NCBI RefSeq assembly: GCF_905220705.1
Contig: NZ_CAJNAT010000001.1
Coordinates: forward strand, 744,001 to 808,000
Length of the DNA: 64,000 nt
Direction: 5' to 3'
DNA from: Paraburkholderia domus
GTDB lineage: Bacteria > Pseudomonadota > Gammaproteobacteria > Burkholderiales > Burkholderiaceae
Shown: positions 39,435 to 48,807 of the stretch, piece by piece
Layout of the letters: every line of letters starts with the position of its first letter
Numbering within the stretch: the first letter of the stretch is position 1
Position numbers and translations under genes: made by a program
The notes under the pieces: model-generated
Database searches by the model: none
What the model saw: only the letters and a program-made list of their open reading frames with translations
Told to the model about the DNA's origin: nothing

Positions 39435-41498
39435 ATGTCCATCCGCTACCCCTTATTGAATCGCGAGCTGGGCATTCTGGGTTTCAACGAGCGTGTGTTG
39501 GCACAAGCTGCCGACCCAGCCGTCCCTTTGCTCGAACGCCTGCGCTTCATCTGCATCACCAGTAGCAACCTCGACGAATTCTTCGAAGTCCGCATGGCCG
39601 GACTGCAGGAACAGATGCGCGACAATCCGGGCGCACTGTCGCCTGACGGCATGTCGCTGCAGCACGTGTACGACCTCGTGGTCGAGCGCGCGCAGAGGCT
39701 CGTGCATCGCCAGTACACCATGCTGCACGACACGGTGCTTACCGCGCTTGAAGCGGAAGGCATCTATTTTCACGGCACGGAAGCGTGGAACGAAGCGCAG
39801 ACCGAATGGGCGCGCAAATACTTCTTCGACGAACTGCTGCCGGTGCTCACGCCGATCGGCCTCGATCCGGCCCACCCGTTTCCGCGCGTCCTCAACAAGA
39901 GCCTGAACTTCGTCGTCGAACTCGAAGGCAAGGACGCGTTCGGCCGCCAGGCGATGATGGGCATCGTGCAAGCGCCGCGTGCATTGCCGCGGCTCGTGCG
40001 CATGCCGCAGGAGCTGTCGGGCTATCCGCATGGTTTCGTGCTGCTGAGCTCGTTGCTGCAGCGCTTTGTCGGCGAGCTGTTTCCGAATCTGGTGGTGCGC
40101 AGTTGCAACCAGTTTCGCATCACGCGCAATAGCGAACTGTTCGTCGACGAAGACGAAATCACCAATCTGCGTGTCGCATTGCAGGGTGAATTGCCGGCGC
40201 GGCATCTGGGCAATGCGGTGCGGCTCGAAGTGTCGGCCGACACGCCCTCGCATGTCGTGCGGCGCCTGCTCGACGAAAGTAGCCTGACCACCAAGGATTG
40301 CTATTTCGCCGACGGCCCGGTCAATCTGGTGCGGCTGATGCAATTGCCGGAGATGGTGGACCGCCCCGACCTGAAGTTCGTGCCACATATTCCCGCGATT
40401 CCGCCACAGATCGCCAACAGCACGAGCATGTTCGACGTGATCGATCAGGGCGACGTGCTGCTGCATCATCCTTATGAGAGCTTTCAGCCGGTGCTCGAGT
40501 TGCTGCTGCAAGCAGCTAAAGACCCGAACGTGATGGCCATCAAGCAGACCATCTATCGCACGGGTACCGACTCGCCGCTGATGGACGCGCTGATGCAAGC
40601 GGCGCGCAACGGCAAGGAAGTAACGGTAGTGGTCGAACTGCTCGCGCGCTTCGACGAAGAAACCAACATCAACTGGGCGTCGCAGCTTGAAGCGGTGGGC
40701 GCGCACGTCGTGTACGGCGTGGTGGGCCACAAGTGCCACGCGAAGATGATGCTGATCGTGCGGCGTGTGTCGTCGGGCGGCAAGACCACGCTCAAGCGCT
40801 ACGTGCATCTGGGCACCGGCAACTATCACCCGCGTACCGCGCGTCTTTATACCGACTTCGCCCTGATGACCGCCGATCAGAAGATCTGCGAAGACGTGCA
40901 CCACGTGTTCCAGCAACTGACCGGCATCGGTGGCGAACTGTCGCTGCACGAGTTGTGGCAGTCGCCGTTCACGCTGCATCCGAAACTGGTCAATGCGATT
41001 CGCGCGGAAGCCGATCACGCGCGTGCCGGCAAGAAGGCGCGCATCGTCGCGAAGATGAATGCGCTGCTCGAACCGACTGTGATTGCCGAGCTGTACGAGG
41101 CGTCACAGGCGGGCGTGAAGATCGATCTGATCGTGCGTGGCGTATGTTCGTTGCAACCGGGTGTGCCCGGCTTGTCGGAGAACATTACGGTGCGCTCGAT
41201 TGTCGGGCGCTTCCTCGAACATCACCGCATCTTCTACTTCTACGATGGCGGCAAGGAGCAGGTGTATCTGTCGAGCGCCGACTGGATGGACCGCAACTTC
41301 TTCCGGCGTGTCGAAGTGGCGTTTCCGGTCAACAACCGTCGGTTGAAGCGGCGTGTGATTGCTGAAGGGCTGTCGGCGTTTCTCGGCGACAACCAGTCCG
41401 CGTGGCTCATGCAAAGCGACGGCCACTATCGGCGCCGGCGGCCGGGCAAGTCCTCGCGCAATGCGCAGATGAGTCTGCTGGGGAAATTCTGTTCGTGA
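39435..41498 (+). CDS. ppk: Polyphosphate kinase 1
   Basis: The 687-aa enzyme polymerises ATP gamma-phosphates into polyphosphate. Start at 39435 (MSIRYPLLNRELGILGFNER) matches the family N-domain entry (LNRELSWLxFNxRVL type). The catalytic PLD-like half contains QTIYRTGTDSPLMDALMQAA, the autophosphorylated His region VGHKCHAKMMLIVRR, and GTGNYHPRTARLYTDF with the second His. The end is MDRNFFRRVEVAFPV plus a basic tail. It is divergent from ppx and preceded by a Pho box. Confidence 0.96.
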   Translation: MSIRYPLLNRELGILGFNERVLAQAADPAVPLLERLRFICITSSNLDEFFEVRMAGLQEQMRDNPGALSPDGMSLQHVYDLVVERAQRLVHRQYTMLHDTVLTALEAEGIYFHGTEAWNEAQTEWARKYFFDELLPVLTPIGLDPAHPFPRVLNKSLNFVVELEGKDAFGRQAMMGIVQAPRALPRLVRMPQELSGYPHGFVLLSSLLQRFVGELFPNLVVRSCNQFRITRNSELFVDEDEITNLRVALQGELPARHLGNAVRLEVSADTPSHVVRRLLDESSLTTKDCYFADGPVNLVRLMQLPEMVDRPDLKFVPHIPAIPPQIANSTSMFDVIDQGDVLLHHPYESFQPVLELLLQAAKDPNVMAIKQTIYRTGTDSPLMDALMQAARNGKEVTVVVELLARFDEETNINWASQLEAVGAHVVYGVVGHKCHAKMMLIVRRVSSGGKTTLKRYVHLGTGNYHPRTARLYTDFALMTADQKICEDVHHVFQQLTGIGGELSLHELWQSPFTLHPKLVNAIRAEADHARAGKKARIVAKMNALLEPTVIAELYEASQAGVKIDLIVRGVCSLQPGVPGLSENITVRSIVGRFLEHHRIFYFYDGGKEQVYLSSADWMDRNFFRRVEVAFPVNNRRLKRRVIAEGLSAFLGDNQSAWLMQSDGHYRRRRPGKSSRNAQMSLLGKFCS

Positions 41499-41542
41499 GT
41501 GTGTGCTTGTGTGTGCGTGCCGCTGAACCTGCGGCGCGCATG

Positions 41543-41580
41543 AAAAAAGCCCGCCTTGTTTTTTCAGGCGGGCTTTTTTT
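41543..41580. terminator. Bidirectional terminator between ppk and phoR
   Basis: AAAAAAGCCCGCCT / AGGCGGGCTTTTTTT stem with runs of T on both strands lies between the convergent ppk and phoR genes. Confidence 0.95.
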
Positions 41581-41593
41581 CAGGCCGATGTTC

Positions 41594-42907
41594 TCAAACC
41601 GGTGCCGGTTGCCGACGTGCAGTGCGGTACACCGGGAAGCGCACGGTGAACGTGCTGCCACGCCCCTCTTCGCTCTTCACATCAAGTTGCGCATCGTGCC
41701 GTTGCAGCACATGCTTGACGATGGCGAGGCCGAGGCCCGTTCCACCGGTATCGCGCGAGCGGCTGCGATCGACGCGATAGAAACGCTCGGTCAGACGTGG
41801 AATGTCCGCAGCCGGAATCCCCAGACCGCTGTCCGTAACCGAAAATACCGCATTGCCACCGTTGGCGTGCCAGCTCACCCTGATCGCACCGCCGTCCGGC
41901 GTATAGCGAATCGCATTGGTCACGAGGTTGCCCAGCGCGCTGAGTATTTCTGTTTCCACGCCGGTGACTGTAAGCCCTTCGTCGGCATCGAACACGATCT
42001 TGTGATGGTCGCTCGACAGGTTTTCCGCGTCGTCCTTCAGATGCCGCAGCACCGCGCGCATATCGATCATCTGATCGCTCGGCGGCTTGTTGTCGCCTTC
42101 GAGCTTCGCGAGCACCAGCAAGTCGTTGACGATATGACGCATCCGCGAGGCCTGCTGTTCCATCAGTTCGAGGTAGCGCCCGCGCTCGGCTTCGCTTAGC
42201 GGCAGTTCTCGCATCGTCTCGAGAAAACCCGACAAGACGGTCAGCGGCGTCTTCAGTTCGTGCGAGACATTGGCGACGAAGTCGCGCCGCATCGCGTCGG
42301 TACGTTCCAGTTCGGTGATGTCCTGCGACAGCACCAGCTTGCGATTTTCGCCGTACGGAAACACCTGCACCGACAGCACGTTCTGGCGCTTGTCGCCCAT
42401 GCCGCGCATGATCAGCATCTCTTCGTAGCGATGCGAATTCAGATAGCGCACGAAATCGGGCTGACGCACCAGATGTGTGATGTGCTGGCGCAGATCGCGT
42501 TTCGCATCGAGCCCGAAATGGAGCTCGGAGATCGCGTTGCACCACTCGATCTGATCGTGATCGTCAAGCATGGCCACGCCGTTCGGCGAGGCCTGGATTG
42601 CCTGGATGAAACGCGAATGCTGTTGCTCGACCTGACGCACCTGCGCATGCCAGCGCTTCGCAAGCTTATGCAGACGGTAGTAGATTTCGCCCCAGATGCC
42701 GGGAGCGCTCGGCACTTCGCCGTAGACCGGCGCGTCGAGCAAGCGCCACAAACGCTGCTTGTGGAAGGTGCTGAAGAGGCTCTGCGCTAGCAGCATGACA
42801 ATCGCGAGGATCAGCGCTGCCTTGACGTTCAGAAGTGCGCCGACCGCCGCGCACAGAACGCCCAGCAGCACGACCGACACGATGGAGCGCGCCCAGATGA
42901 TGTTCAT
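41594..42907 (-). CDS. phoR: Phosphate-regulon sensor histidine kinase PhoR
   Basis: Two N-terminal membrane helices (about 7-45), a cytoplasmic PAS domain (about 100-200, SPNGVAMLDDHDQIEWCNAI), HisKA with the phospho-acceptor His in VANVSHELKTPLTVLSGFL, and HATPase N/G boxes (NLVTNAIRYTPDGG, DSGLGIP, GTGLGLAIVKHVL). It phosphorylates PhoB when phosphate is scarce and is held in check by the Pst-PhoU complex. It is the last gene of the pst-pho operon, 142 bp after phoB. Confidence 0.95.
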   Translation of the reverse strand: MNIIWARSIVSVVLLGVLCAAVGALLNVKAALILAIVMLLAQSLFSTFHKQRLWRLLDAPVYGEVPSAPGIWGEIYYRLHKLAKRWHAQVRQVEQQHSRFIQAIQASPNGVAMLDDHDQIEWCNAISELHFGLDAKRDLRQHITHLVRQPDFVRYLNSHRYEEMLIMRGMGDKRQNVLSVQVFPYGENRKLVLSQDITELERTDAMRRDFVANVSHELKTPLTVLSGFLETMRELPLSEAERGRYLELMEQQASRMRHIVNDLLVLAKLEGDNKPPSDQMIDMRAVLRHLKDDAENLSSDHHKIVFDADEGLTVTGVETEILSALGNLVTNAIRYTPDGGAIRVSWHANGGNAVFSVTDSGLGIPAADIPRLTERFYRVDRSRSRDTGGTGLGLAIVKHVLQRHDAQLDVKSEEGRGSTFTVRFPVYRTARRQPAPV

Positions 42908-43049
42908 GTTCTAGCGATCGAAGAGAAAACCGTACGCGCCGGGATCTGATATCGCGGCGGCTAACGTAACCGATGTGACCTATGTAGCGTAAGCGGCATC
43001 TATGACGCGCGCGTGGCTCAAGCACCGCCACTCGCGCTACCGCAGAAAC

Positions 43050-43751
43050 TCAGGCGCTCTTCGCGAGCCGGTAGCCGCTGCCGCGTACCGTCTCAATCAT
43101 AGCATCGCATCCAGCCGGCTTGAGCGCCGCGCGCAGACGCTTGATGTGCACGTCGACCGTACGCTCTTCGACGAATACGTGGTCGCCCCACACCTGATCG
43201 AGCAGCTGCGTGCGGCTGTGCACGCGCTCCGGGTGCGTCATGAAGAAGTGCAGCAGACGGAATTCAGTCGGGCCGAGATCGAGCTTGATCTCACTGCCTT
43301 CTGCGTGCGCGGCCACCCGGTGGGTTGCCGGGTCGAGCTTCAAACCGTTGATCGCAACCAGGTCTTCGGTCAACTGCGGCGCGCGGCGGCGCAACACCGC
43401 CTTGATACGCGCCATCAGTTCTTTCGGCGAGAACGGTTTGGTGACGTAGTCGTCGGCGCCGATTTCGAGGCCGAGCACCTTGTCCTGCTCATCGCCACGT
43501 GCGGTCAGCATGATGATCGGAATGTGCTTGGTGCGCTCGTTGTTGCGCAGATCGCGAGCGAACGCGATCCCCGACTTGCCCGGCAACATCCAGTCGAGCA
43601 GGACGAGGTCGGGCAATACGTCGCTGATCAGGTTCTGCGCCTGCTCCGCGTTGTACGCGCGAATCGGGCAGTGTCCGGCGTGTTGAAGATTCACCGAAAT
43701 CAGTTCGGAAATGGCGGGCTCATCTTCAATGACGAGAATGCTGCTGGGCAT
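43050..43751 (-). CDS. phoB: Phosphate-regulon response regulator PhoB
   Basis: ATG 43751 follows GAGG. The receiver domain has the acidic pair in VIEDEP, phospho-acceptor Asp in DLVLLDWMLPGKSG and the Lys in VTKPFSPKELMARI. The OmpR-type winged helix covers about 135-230 (LGPTEFRLLHFFMTHPERVH, VDVHIKRLRAALKPAG). It should bind the Pho boxes found upstream of pstS and ppk. Confidence 0.97.
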   Translation of the reverse strand: MPSSILVIEDEPAISELISVNLQHAGHCPIRAYNAEQAQNLISDVLPDLVLLDWMLPGKSGIAFARDLRNNERTKHIPIIMLTARGDEQDKVLGLEIGADDYVTKPFSPKELMARIKAVLRRRAPQLTEDLVAINGLKLDPATHRVAAHAEGSEIKLDLGPTEFRLLHFFMTHPERVHSRTQLLDQVWGDHVFVEERTVDVHIKRLRAALKPAGCDAMIETVRGSGYRLAKSA

Positions 43752-43776
43752 CGGCACCTCTGATCCTTATAACTGA

Positions 43777-44481
43777 TTAACTGAGTGCTTCGCGTTCGAG
43801 CGCGTCGCGCGACTTGTGCCGCACGTCGGTGCCCTTGACGATGTAGATGATGAATTCAGCGATGTTTTTCGCGTGGTCGCCGATCCGTTCGATCGCCTTG
43901 GCGATGAACAGGAAATCCAGACCCACCGAAATCGAACGCGGATCTTCAGTCATGTACGAAATCAGCTTGCGAACGAAAGCGCGGAATTCTTCGTCGATCG
44001 CCTTATCGTCGCGCACGATCTGCGCGGCGGCGACCGTGTCCAGACGCGCAAATGCGTCCAGCGCGCGGCGCAGGATCGACACCGCCATTTCGCCCGACAA
44101 TTTGATCTCGGCGATATTGATGGTGCGCGAGGCGCCGTCTTCCATCAGACGCTTGGTACGCTTGGCGATTTTTTCGGCTTCGTCGCCAGCGCGCTCGAGA
44201 TTCGTAATGGTCTTCGAAATCGCGATCAGGAGGCGCAAGTCGCGCGCGGCCGGCTGACGGCGCGCAATGATGTTGCTGCACTCTTCGTCGATCTCGACTT
44301 CCATCGTGTTCAGGCGCTCTTCGGCCGCGATCACCTGTTCGGCGACGTCGAGGTCGAAGTTGTTGAGCGCGATCATCGCGTTGACGATCTGCGATTCGAC
44401 CAGGCCGCCCATTTCGAGCACCTTCGAAGAAACGAGGTTCAGGTCGGCGTCGAACTGGCTGGACAGATGCTTATCGGACAT
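43777..44481 (-). CDS. phoU: Phosphate signalling regulator PhoU
   Basis: The 234-aa protein is made of two repeats of a three-helix bundle, with the metal-binding ExxxD-type motifs in INAMIALNNFDLDVAEQVIA and MEVEIDEECSNIIARRQPAA, then AIERIGDHAKNIAEFIIYIV. It links the Pst transporter to PhoR and keeps the regulon off in rich phosphate. It lies 26 bp upstream of phoB and 29 bp after pstB. Confidence 0.96.
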   Translation of the reverse strand: MSDKHLSSQFDADLNLVSSKVLEMGGLVESQIVNAMIALNNFDLDVAEQVIAAEERLNTMEVEIDEECSNIIARRQPAARDLRLLIAISKTITNLERAGDEAEKIAKRTKRLMEDGASRTINIAEIKLSGEMAVSILRRALDAFARLDTVAAAQIVRDDKAIDEEFRAFVRKLISYMTEDPRSISVGLDFLFIAKAIERIGDHAKNIAEFIIYIVKGTDVRHKSRDALEREALS

Positions 44482-44510
44482 GTCGTACTCCGTTGTTTTT
44501 GCGCGGCGGC

Positions 44511-45359
44511 TTAGCCGAAGCGGCCAGTGATGTAGTCCTCGGTTTCCTTGCGGACCGGCTTGATGAAGATCTTTTCGGTGTCGCCGAACTCGATCAGTTC
44601 ACCGAGATACATATAGGCAGTGTAGTCCGAACAGCGTGCGGCCTGTTGCATGTTGTGAGTGACGATCACCACCGTGTAATCGCTCTTCAATTCGGCGATC
44701 AGTTCTTCGATACGGCCCGTGGAAATCGGGTCGAGCGCGGAACACGGTTCGTCGAGCAGCAGCACTTCGGGACGGATCGCGATACCGCGTGCGATGCACA
44801 GACGCTGCTGCTGGCCGCCTGACAAACCGTAGCCGCTCTGGCCCAATTTGTCCTTCACTTCGTTCCACAACGCAGCCTTGGTCAGCGCCCATTCCACGCG
44901 ATCGTCCATTTCCGAGCGCGGCAGCGTTTCGAACATCTTCACGCCGAACGCGATGTTGTCGTAGATCGACATTGGAAACGGGGTCGGCTTCTGGAACACC
45001 ATGCCGATCCGCGCGCGCAGCAGCGAAATATCGCGCTTGGAGGTCAGCAGGTTTTCGCCGTCCATCAGGATCTCGCCTTCGGCGCGTTGCTCCGGATAAA
45101 GCGCGTACATCTTGTTGAGCGTGCGCAACAAGGTGGACTTGCCGCAACCCGACGGGCCGATGAACGCGGTCACCTTGCCTTCAGGAATCCGCAGGTTGAT
45201 GTTCTTCAGCGCGTGATACTTGCCGTAGAAGAAGTTCAGGTCGTTGATCTCGATCTTCGGACGCGACGGCGTAAGCGCCTGGCCGCTTTGGGCGGGATCG
45301 AAACCGGCGGGCGCTGTCGGACGCGCGATCGGATTGATTTGAGTTTCTGCCATATTCAT
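44511..45359 (-). CDS. pstB: Phosphate ABC transporter ATP-binding protein PstB
   Basis: The ABC ATPase has Walker [16 protein letters not shown]-loop region [20 protein letters not shown], signature [13 protein letters not shown], Walker [15 protein letters not shown] and the H-loop in [16 protein letters not shown]. The KPTPFP after the Q-loop is typical of PstB. An N-terminal extension of about 30 residues precedes the domain. It drives high-affinity phosphate import with PstC and PstA. Confidence 0.97.
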   Translation of the reverse strand: MNMAETQINPIARPTAPAGFDPAQSGQALTPSRPKIEINDLNFFYGKYHALKNINLRIPEGKVTAFIGPSGCGKSTLLRTLNKMYALYPEQRAEGEILMDGENLLTSKRDISLLRARIGMVFQKPTPFPMSIYDNIAFGVKMFETLPRSEMDDRVEWALTKAALWNEVKDKLGQSGYGLSGGQQQRLCIARGIAIRPEVLLLDEPCSALDPISTGRIEELIAELKSDYTVVIVTHNMQQAARCSDYTAYMYLGELIEFGDTEKIFIKPVRKETEDYITGRFG

Positions 45360-45376
45360 CGGATTACACTCCGCCC

Positions 45377-46273
45377 TTACTTATTCGAAAAGATCGTGCG
45401 CGCGAGGATGTTCAATCCCAGCACCGCGAGCGTGATCAGGAAGACGCCGGCCCACGCGAGCGATTGCCACTGCGCAAACGGGCTCATCGCGAACTTGTAG
45501 ATGGTGACCGGCAGGTTCGCGACCGGCTGGTTCATGTTCATCGAGAAGAACTGGTTAGACAGCGCGGTGAACAGCAGCGGCGCCGTTTCACCCGCGATAC
45601 GCGCGACGCCGAGCAGCACGCCCGTGACGATACCGGCGATCGAAGCCTTCAGCGTAATCGACAGCACCATCTTCCACTTCGGCGTGCCGAGTGCGAAAGC
45701 GGCCTCGCGCAGCGCATTCGGTACCAGCTTGAGCATGTTTTCGGTGGTGCGGATCACGATCGGAATCTGCAGCAGCGCGAGTGCGAACACGCCCGCCCAA
45801 CCGCTGAAGTGCCCCATCTTTTCGACGACGAGCGCGTAGACGAAGAGACCCACTACGATCGACGGCGCCGACAACAGGATGTCGTTGATGAACCGCGTGA
45901 TACTCGCGAGCCAACCCTTCTGACCGTACTCGGCGAGATACACACCCGCCAGAATGCCGATCGGCGTGCCCACGAAGGTTGCGAGCGCAACCAGCATCAG
46001 ACTGCCAACGATTGCATTCGCGAGACCGCCGCCATCGGTGTTCGGCGGCGGCGTGGATTGCGTAAACAATTCGACCGACAAGCCCCCGATGCCAAGGTGC
46101 AACGTCGTATAGAGAATCCACACAAGCCACAACAGGCCGAACGCCATGGCCGCGAGCGACATGGTCAGCGCAACCGCATTCTTCGCACGGCGGCGGCCTT
46201 GCAGACGCACGCGCATTGCTTCGAGCGCGACGGCGTCGTTCGAACCCGGCATATTCAAAGTGGGCTGGCTCAT
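45377..46273 (-). CDS. pstA: Phosphate ABC transporter permease PstA
   Basis: Six predicted membrane helices. The coupling (EAA) motif is seen around [20 protein letters not shown], and [20 protein letters not shown] is typical of PstA. The start overlaps the pstC stop by ATGA, so the two permeases are made together as a heterodimer. Confidence 0.96.
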   Translation of the reverse strand: MSQPTLNMPGSNDAVALEAMRVRLQGRRRAKNAVALTMSLAAMAFGLLWLVWILYTTLHLGIGGLSVELFTQSTPPPNTDGGGLANAIVGSLMLVALATFVGTPIGILAGVYLAEYGQKGWLASITRFINDILLSAPSIVVGLFVYALVVEKMGHFSGWAGVFALALLQIPIVIRTTENMLKLVPNALREAAFALGTPKWKMVLSITLKASIAGIVTGVLLGVARIAGETAPLLFTALSNQFFSMNMNQPVANLPVTIYKFAMSPFAQWQSLAWAGVFLITLAVLGLNILARTIFSNK

Positions 46274-47271
46274 TTCGCTCCCTCCCCTTTTTCGAGGCGA
46301 AGCAGCATGACCTTCGAGATCGCCAATACGATGAAAGTAATCACAAACAGAATCAAGCCGAGTTCCATCAATGCCGACGTATGCAGGCCCGGATCCGCTT
46401 CTGCGAATTCATTGGCCAGCGCCGAGGTAATGCTGTTGCCCGGCGAAAACAGCGACACGTTGTCGAGCAGATTGGTGTTGCCGATCACGAAGGTGACAGC
46501 CATCGTCTCGCCGAGCGCGCGGCCGAGGCCGAGCATCACGCCGCCGATCACGCCGCTCTTGGTGAAGGGCAGCACGATCTTCCACATCACTTCCCACGTC
46601 GTGCAGCCGATGCCATACGCCGATTCCTTCAACAGGACCGGCGTGACTTCGAACACGTCACGCATCACCGAAGCGATGTACGGAATGATCATGATCGCGA
46701 GAATCACGCCCGCGCACAGAATGCCGATGCCGATCGGCGCACCCTGAAACAGCGCACCGACGATAGGGATGCCGCCGAGGAGCGTGCCGAGCGGTTTTTC
46801 GAACCACGTCGCAAAGATCGGCGCGAAGACCAGCAGGCCCCACATGCCGTAGACAATCGACGGAATCGCGGCGAGCAGTTCGATGGCGATGCCGAGCGGA
46901 CGGCGCAGCCAGGCGGGCGCGAGTTCGGTCAGGAAAAGCGCGATGCCGAAGCTGACGGGCACCGCGATGATGAGTGCAATGAGCGAGGTCGCGATCGTGC
47001 CGTAAATGGGCACCAATGCGCCGAATTGCTTGCTAGGTGGATCCCAGTCGGCGGTCCACAGAAACGCGAAACCGAACTGCTTGATCGAAGGCATGGACGC
47101 GACGATCAACGAAACAATGATGCCGCCGAGCAGCAACAGGGTGATGATGGCGGCGAGACGGGTAAGGCCGCCGAAGATGACGTCGCCGGCGCGGCTCGGT
47201 GCTTTCTGCTGCGAAGCGCTGCCGGGCGGTGTCGACCTCGCCGAGCCAGACGCTAATTGGATATCGGACAT
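46270..47271 (-). CDS. pstC: Phosphate ABC transporter permease PstC
   Basis: ATG 47271 gives 333 residues, with a cytoplasmic tail ([20 protein letters not shown]) and about six to seven helices. Diagnostic segments are [40 protein letters not shown] and the EAA loop [20 protein letters not shown]. The upstream in-frame codons to 47310 look non-coding. Confidence 0.95.
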   Translation of the reverse strand: MSDIQLASGSARSTPPGSASQQKAPSRAGDVIFGGLTRLAAIITLLLLGGIIVSLIVASMPSIKQFGFAFLWTADWDPPSKQFGALVPIYGTIATSLIALIIAVPVSFGIALFLTELAPAWLRRPLGIAIELLAAIPSIVYGMWGLLVFAPIFATWFEKPLGTLLGGIPIVGALFQGAPIGIGILCAGVILAIMIIPYIASVMRDVFEVTPVLLKESAYGIGCTTWEVMWKIVLPFTKSGVIGGVMLGLGRALGETMAVTFVIGNTNLLDNVSLFSPGNSITSALANEFAEADPGLHTSALMELGLILFVITFIVLAISKVMLLRLEKGEGAK

Positions 47272-47342
47272 GAGAGCCTGATGGACCTGTTTCCAGTTGC
47301 CGTATGACACTTGTCGTGCGGCCGATGATGCTGGGGTAACGC

Positions 47343-47374
47343 CATTGGCCGTCCTCGAATGAGGACGGCCAATG
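47343..47374. promoter_or_regulatory. Intercistronic hairpin between pstS and pstC
   Basis: Perfect 14-bp arms CATTGGCCGTCCTC / GAGGACGGCCAATG with a 4-nt loop are not followed by a T-run. Such a stem after a highly expressed binding-protein gene usually protects the pstS message or partly terminates, giving more PstS than permease. Confidence 0.7.
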
Positions 47375-47400
47375 TAATGCTAGATGCTTTACTGCAACGC

Positions 47401-48432
47401 TTAGTCAGCGATCGGCTTGCCGGCCGCGTCCTTCACCTGCGACTTCCACTTCGTGCGGATTTCCGCCGTCACCGAATCCGGCAACGAGATGTAGTCCAGA
47501 TCGTTTGCAGCCTGGGTGCCGTTCTTGAACGCCCAGTCAAAGAACTTCAGCGTTTCCGTGCCTTGCGCCGGTTTGTCCTGTGCCACGTGCAGCAGCACGA
47601 AGGTTGCACCCACGATCGGCCATGCGTCCTTGCCCGGCTCGTTCGTCAGGATCTGGTAGAACGACTTCGACCAGTCAGCACCTGCAGCCGCTGCCTTGAA
47701 CGTTTCCGTCTTCGGCTCAACCACCGCGCCCGTCGAGTTCTTCATGGCGGCATACGTCATGTGGTTTTGCTTCGCATAGGCCCATTCCACGTAGCCGATC
47801 GCGCCCGGCAGACGTTGAACGAAAGCTGCGACGCCGTCGTTACCCTTGCCGCCCGTACCCGTCGGCCAGCTGACCGTTGCGCCTTCACCGACCTTCGCTT
47901 TCCAGTCAGCGTTGACCTTCGACAGGTAGTTCGTCCAGATGAAGGTGGTGCCCGAACCGTCGGCGCGGCGAACCACGGCGATGTCGGTATCCGGCAGCTT
48001 AATCTTCGGGTTGAGTGCGGCGATTGCCGGATCATTCCACTTCTTGATCTTGCCCAGGTAGATGTCGCCGAGCACTTCGCCCGACAACGTCAGTTCACCA
48101 GCCTTCACGCCCGGCACGTTGATAGCCGGGACCACGCCGCCGACCACCGTCGGGAACTGGAACAGACCCGCCTTCGCGAGTTCGTCGTCCTTCAGCGGAG
48201 CGTCCGAGCCTGCGAAATCGACCGTCTTCGCTTCGATCTGCTTGATACCGCCCGACGAACCGATACCTTGATAGTTGACCTTGCCGCCGCCCGACTTCTG
48301 GTATGAGTCAGCCCACTTCGTATAGATCGGTGCTGCGAAGGTGCTGCCCGCGCCGGTGATGTCTGCGGCTTGCGCTGCGATCGCGAAAAGCGCGCCAGCG
48401 ACGCCAGCGAACACGGTTTGCATCAATTTCAT
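47401..48432 (-). CDS. pstS: Phosphate-binding protein PstS
   Basis: ATG 48432 follows TTGGAGG. A Sec signal peptide ([20 protein letters not shown], ending AQA) releases a 320-residue periplasmic protein. Phosphate-contact segments are visible: [40 protein letters not shown] and the [20 protein letters not shown] loop. First gene of the pst-pho operon, with tandem Pho boxes upstream. Confidence 0.97.
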   Translation of the reverse strand: MKLMQTVFAGVAGALFAIAAQAADITGAGSTFAAPIYTKWADSYQKSGGGKVNYQGIGSSGGIKQIEAKTVDFAGSDAPLKDDELAKAGLFQFPTVVGGVVPAINVPGVKAGELTLSGEVLGDIYLGKIKKWNDPAIAALNPKIKLPDTDIAVVRRADGSGTTFIWTNYLSKVNADWKAKVGEGATVSWPTGTGGKGNDGVAAFVQRLPGAIGYVEWAYAKQNHMTYAAMKNSTGAVVEPKTETFKAAAAGADWSKSFYQILTNEPGKDAWPIVGATFVLLHVAQDKPAQGTETLKFFDWAFKNGTQAANDLDYISLPDSVTAEIRTKWKSQVKDAAGKPIAD

Positions 48433-48498
48433 GAGACCTCCAAGGGTGTGAGCGGTGTGAGCGAATAACACGAACACCGCGAAGCTTAGGGTCTCTTT

Positions 48499-48537
48499 GT
48501 GACAGTAACGTGACTAATCGTGAAACGGATGTGACAG
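48499..48537 (-). promoter_or_regulatory. Tandem Pho boxes upstream of pstS
   Basis: On the minus strand, four heptamers CTGTCAC, GTTTCAC, TAGTCAC and CTGTCAC follow at 11, 10 and 11 bp. This is two adjacent PhoB boxes, ending about 67 bp before the pstS ATG, and explains induction of the operon in phosphate starvation. Confidence 0.85.
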
Positions 48538-48660
48538 TAGGATTACTGGATGAAAGGCGTTCGCGCGGACAAATTGCCGGTTTTGCGGATTTGCAGGCGT
48601 CGCTCTACAGACTAGGCGAAAAAAATGGGACGCGAACGTTTGCGTTGGAGGAAGGGGGTA

Positions 48661-48750
48661 TCTGTGTGGTGATGCCACACAGACACATTCCGTCGCCATT
48701 TAGCTGCTGCAACGACCCGATAACGCCCCGGGCCGTCCATCGCTGGACGG
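48661..48750. other. Inverted repeats between pstS and the sheath gene
   Basis: TCTGTGTGG / CCACACAGA (48661-48683) and CCGTCCA / TGGACGG (48733-48750) lie in the 270 bp between the Pho boxes and the end of the sheath gene. Neither has a T-run. They may end the sheath transcript in a rho-dependent way. I see no gene in 48538-48807. Confidence 0.5.
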
Positions 48751-48807
48751 TCAAAGCACGGTGGGGAACCGCGAGCAGACGAGGTCTAAGCGCGACCTGA
48801 TGGTGGA

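Noticed and set aside
39453..41018. 521-aa minus-strand frame opposite ppk
   Set aside because: Antisense shadow of a fully conserved ppk.
48510..48800. 96-aa plus-strand frame between pstS and the sheath gene
   Set aside because: It starts within the Pho boxes and runs through two inverted repeats, with no ribosome-binding site.
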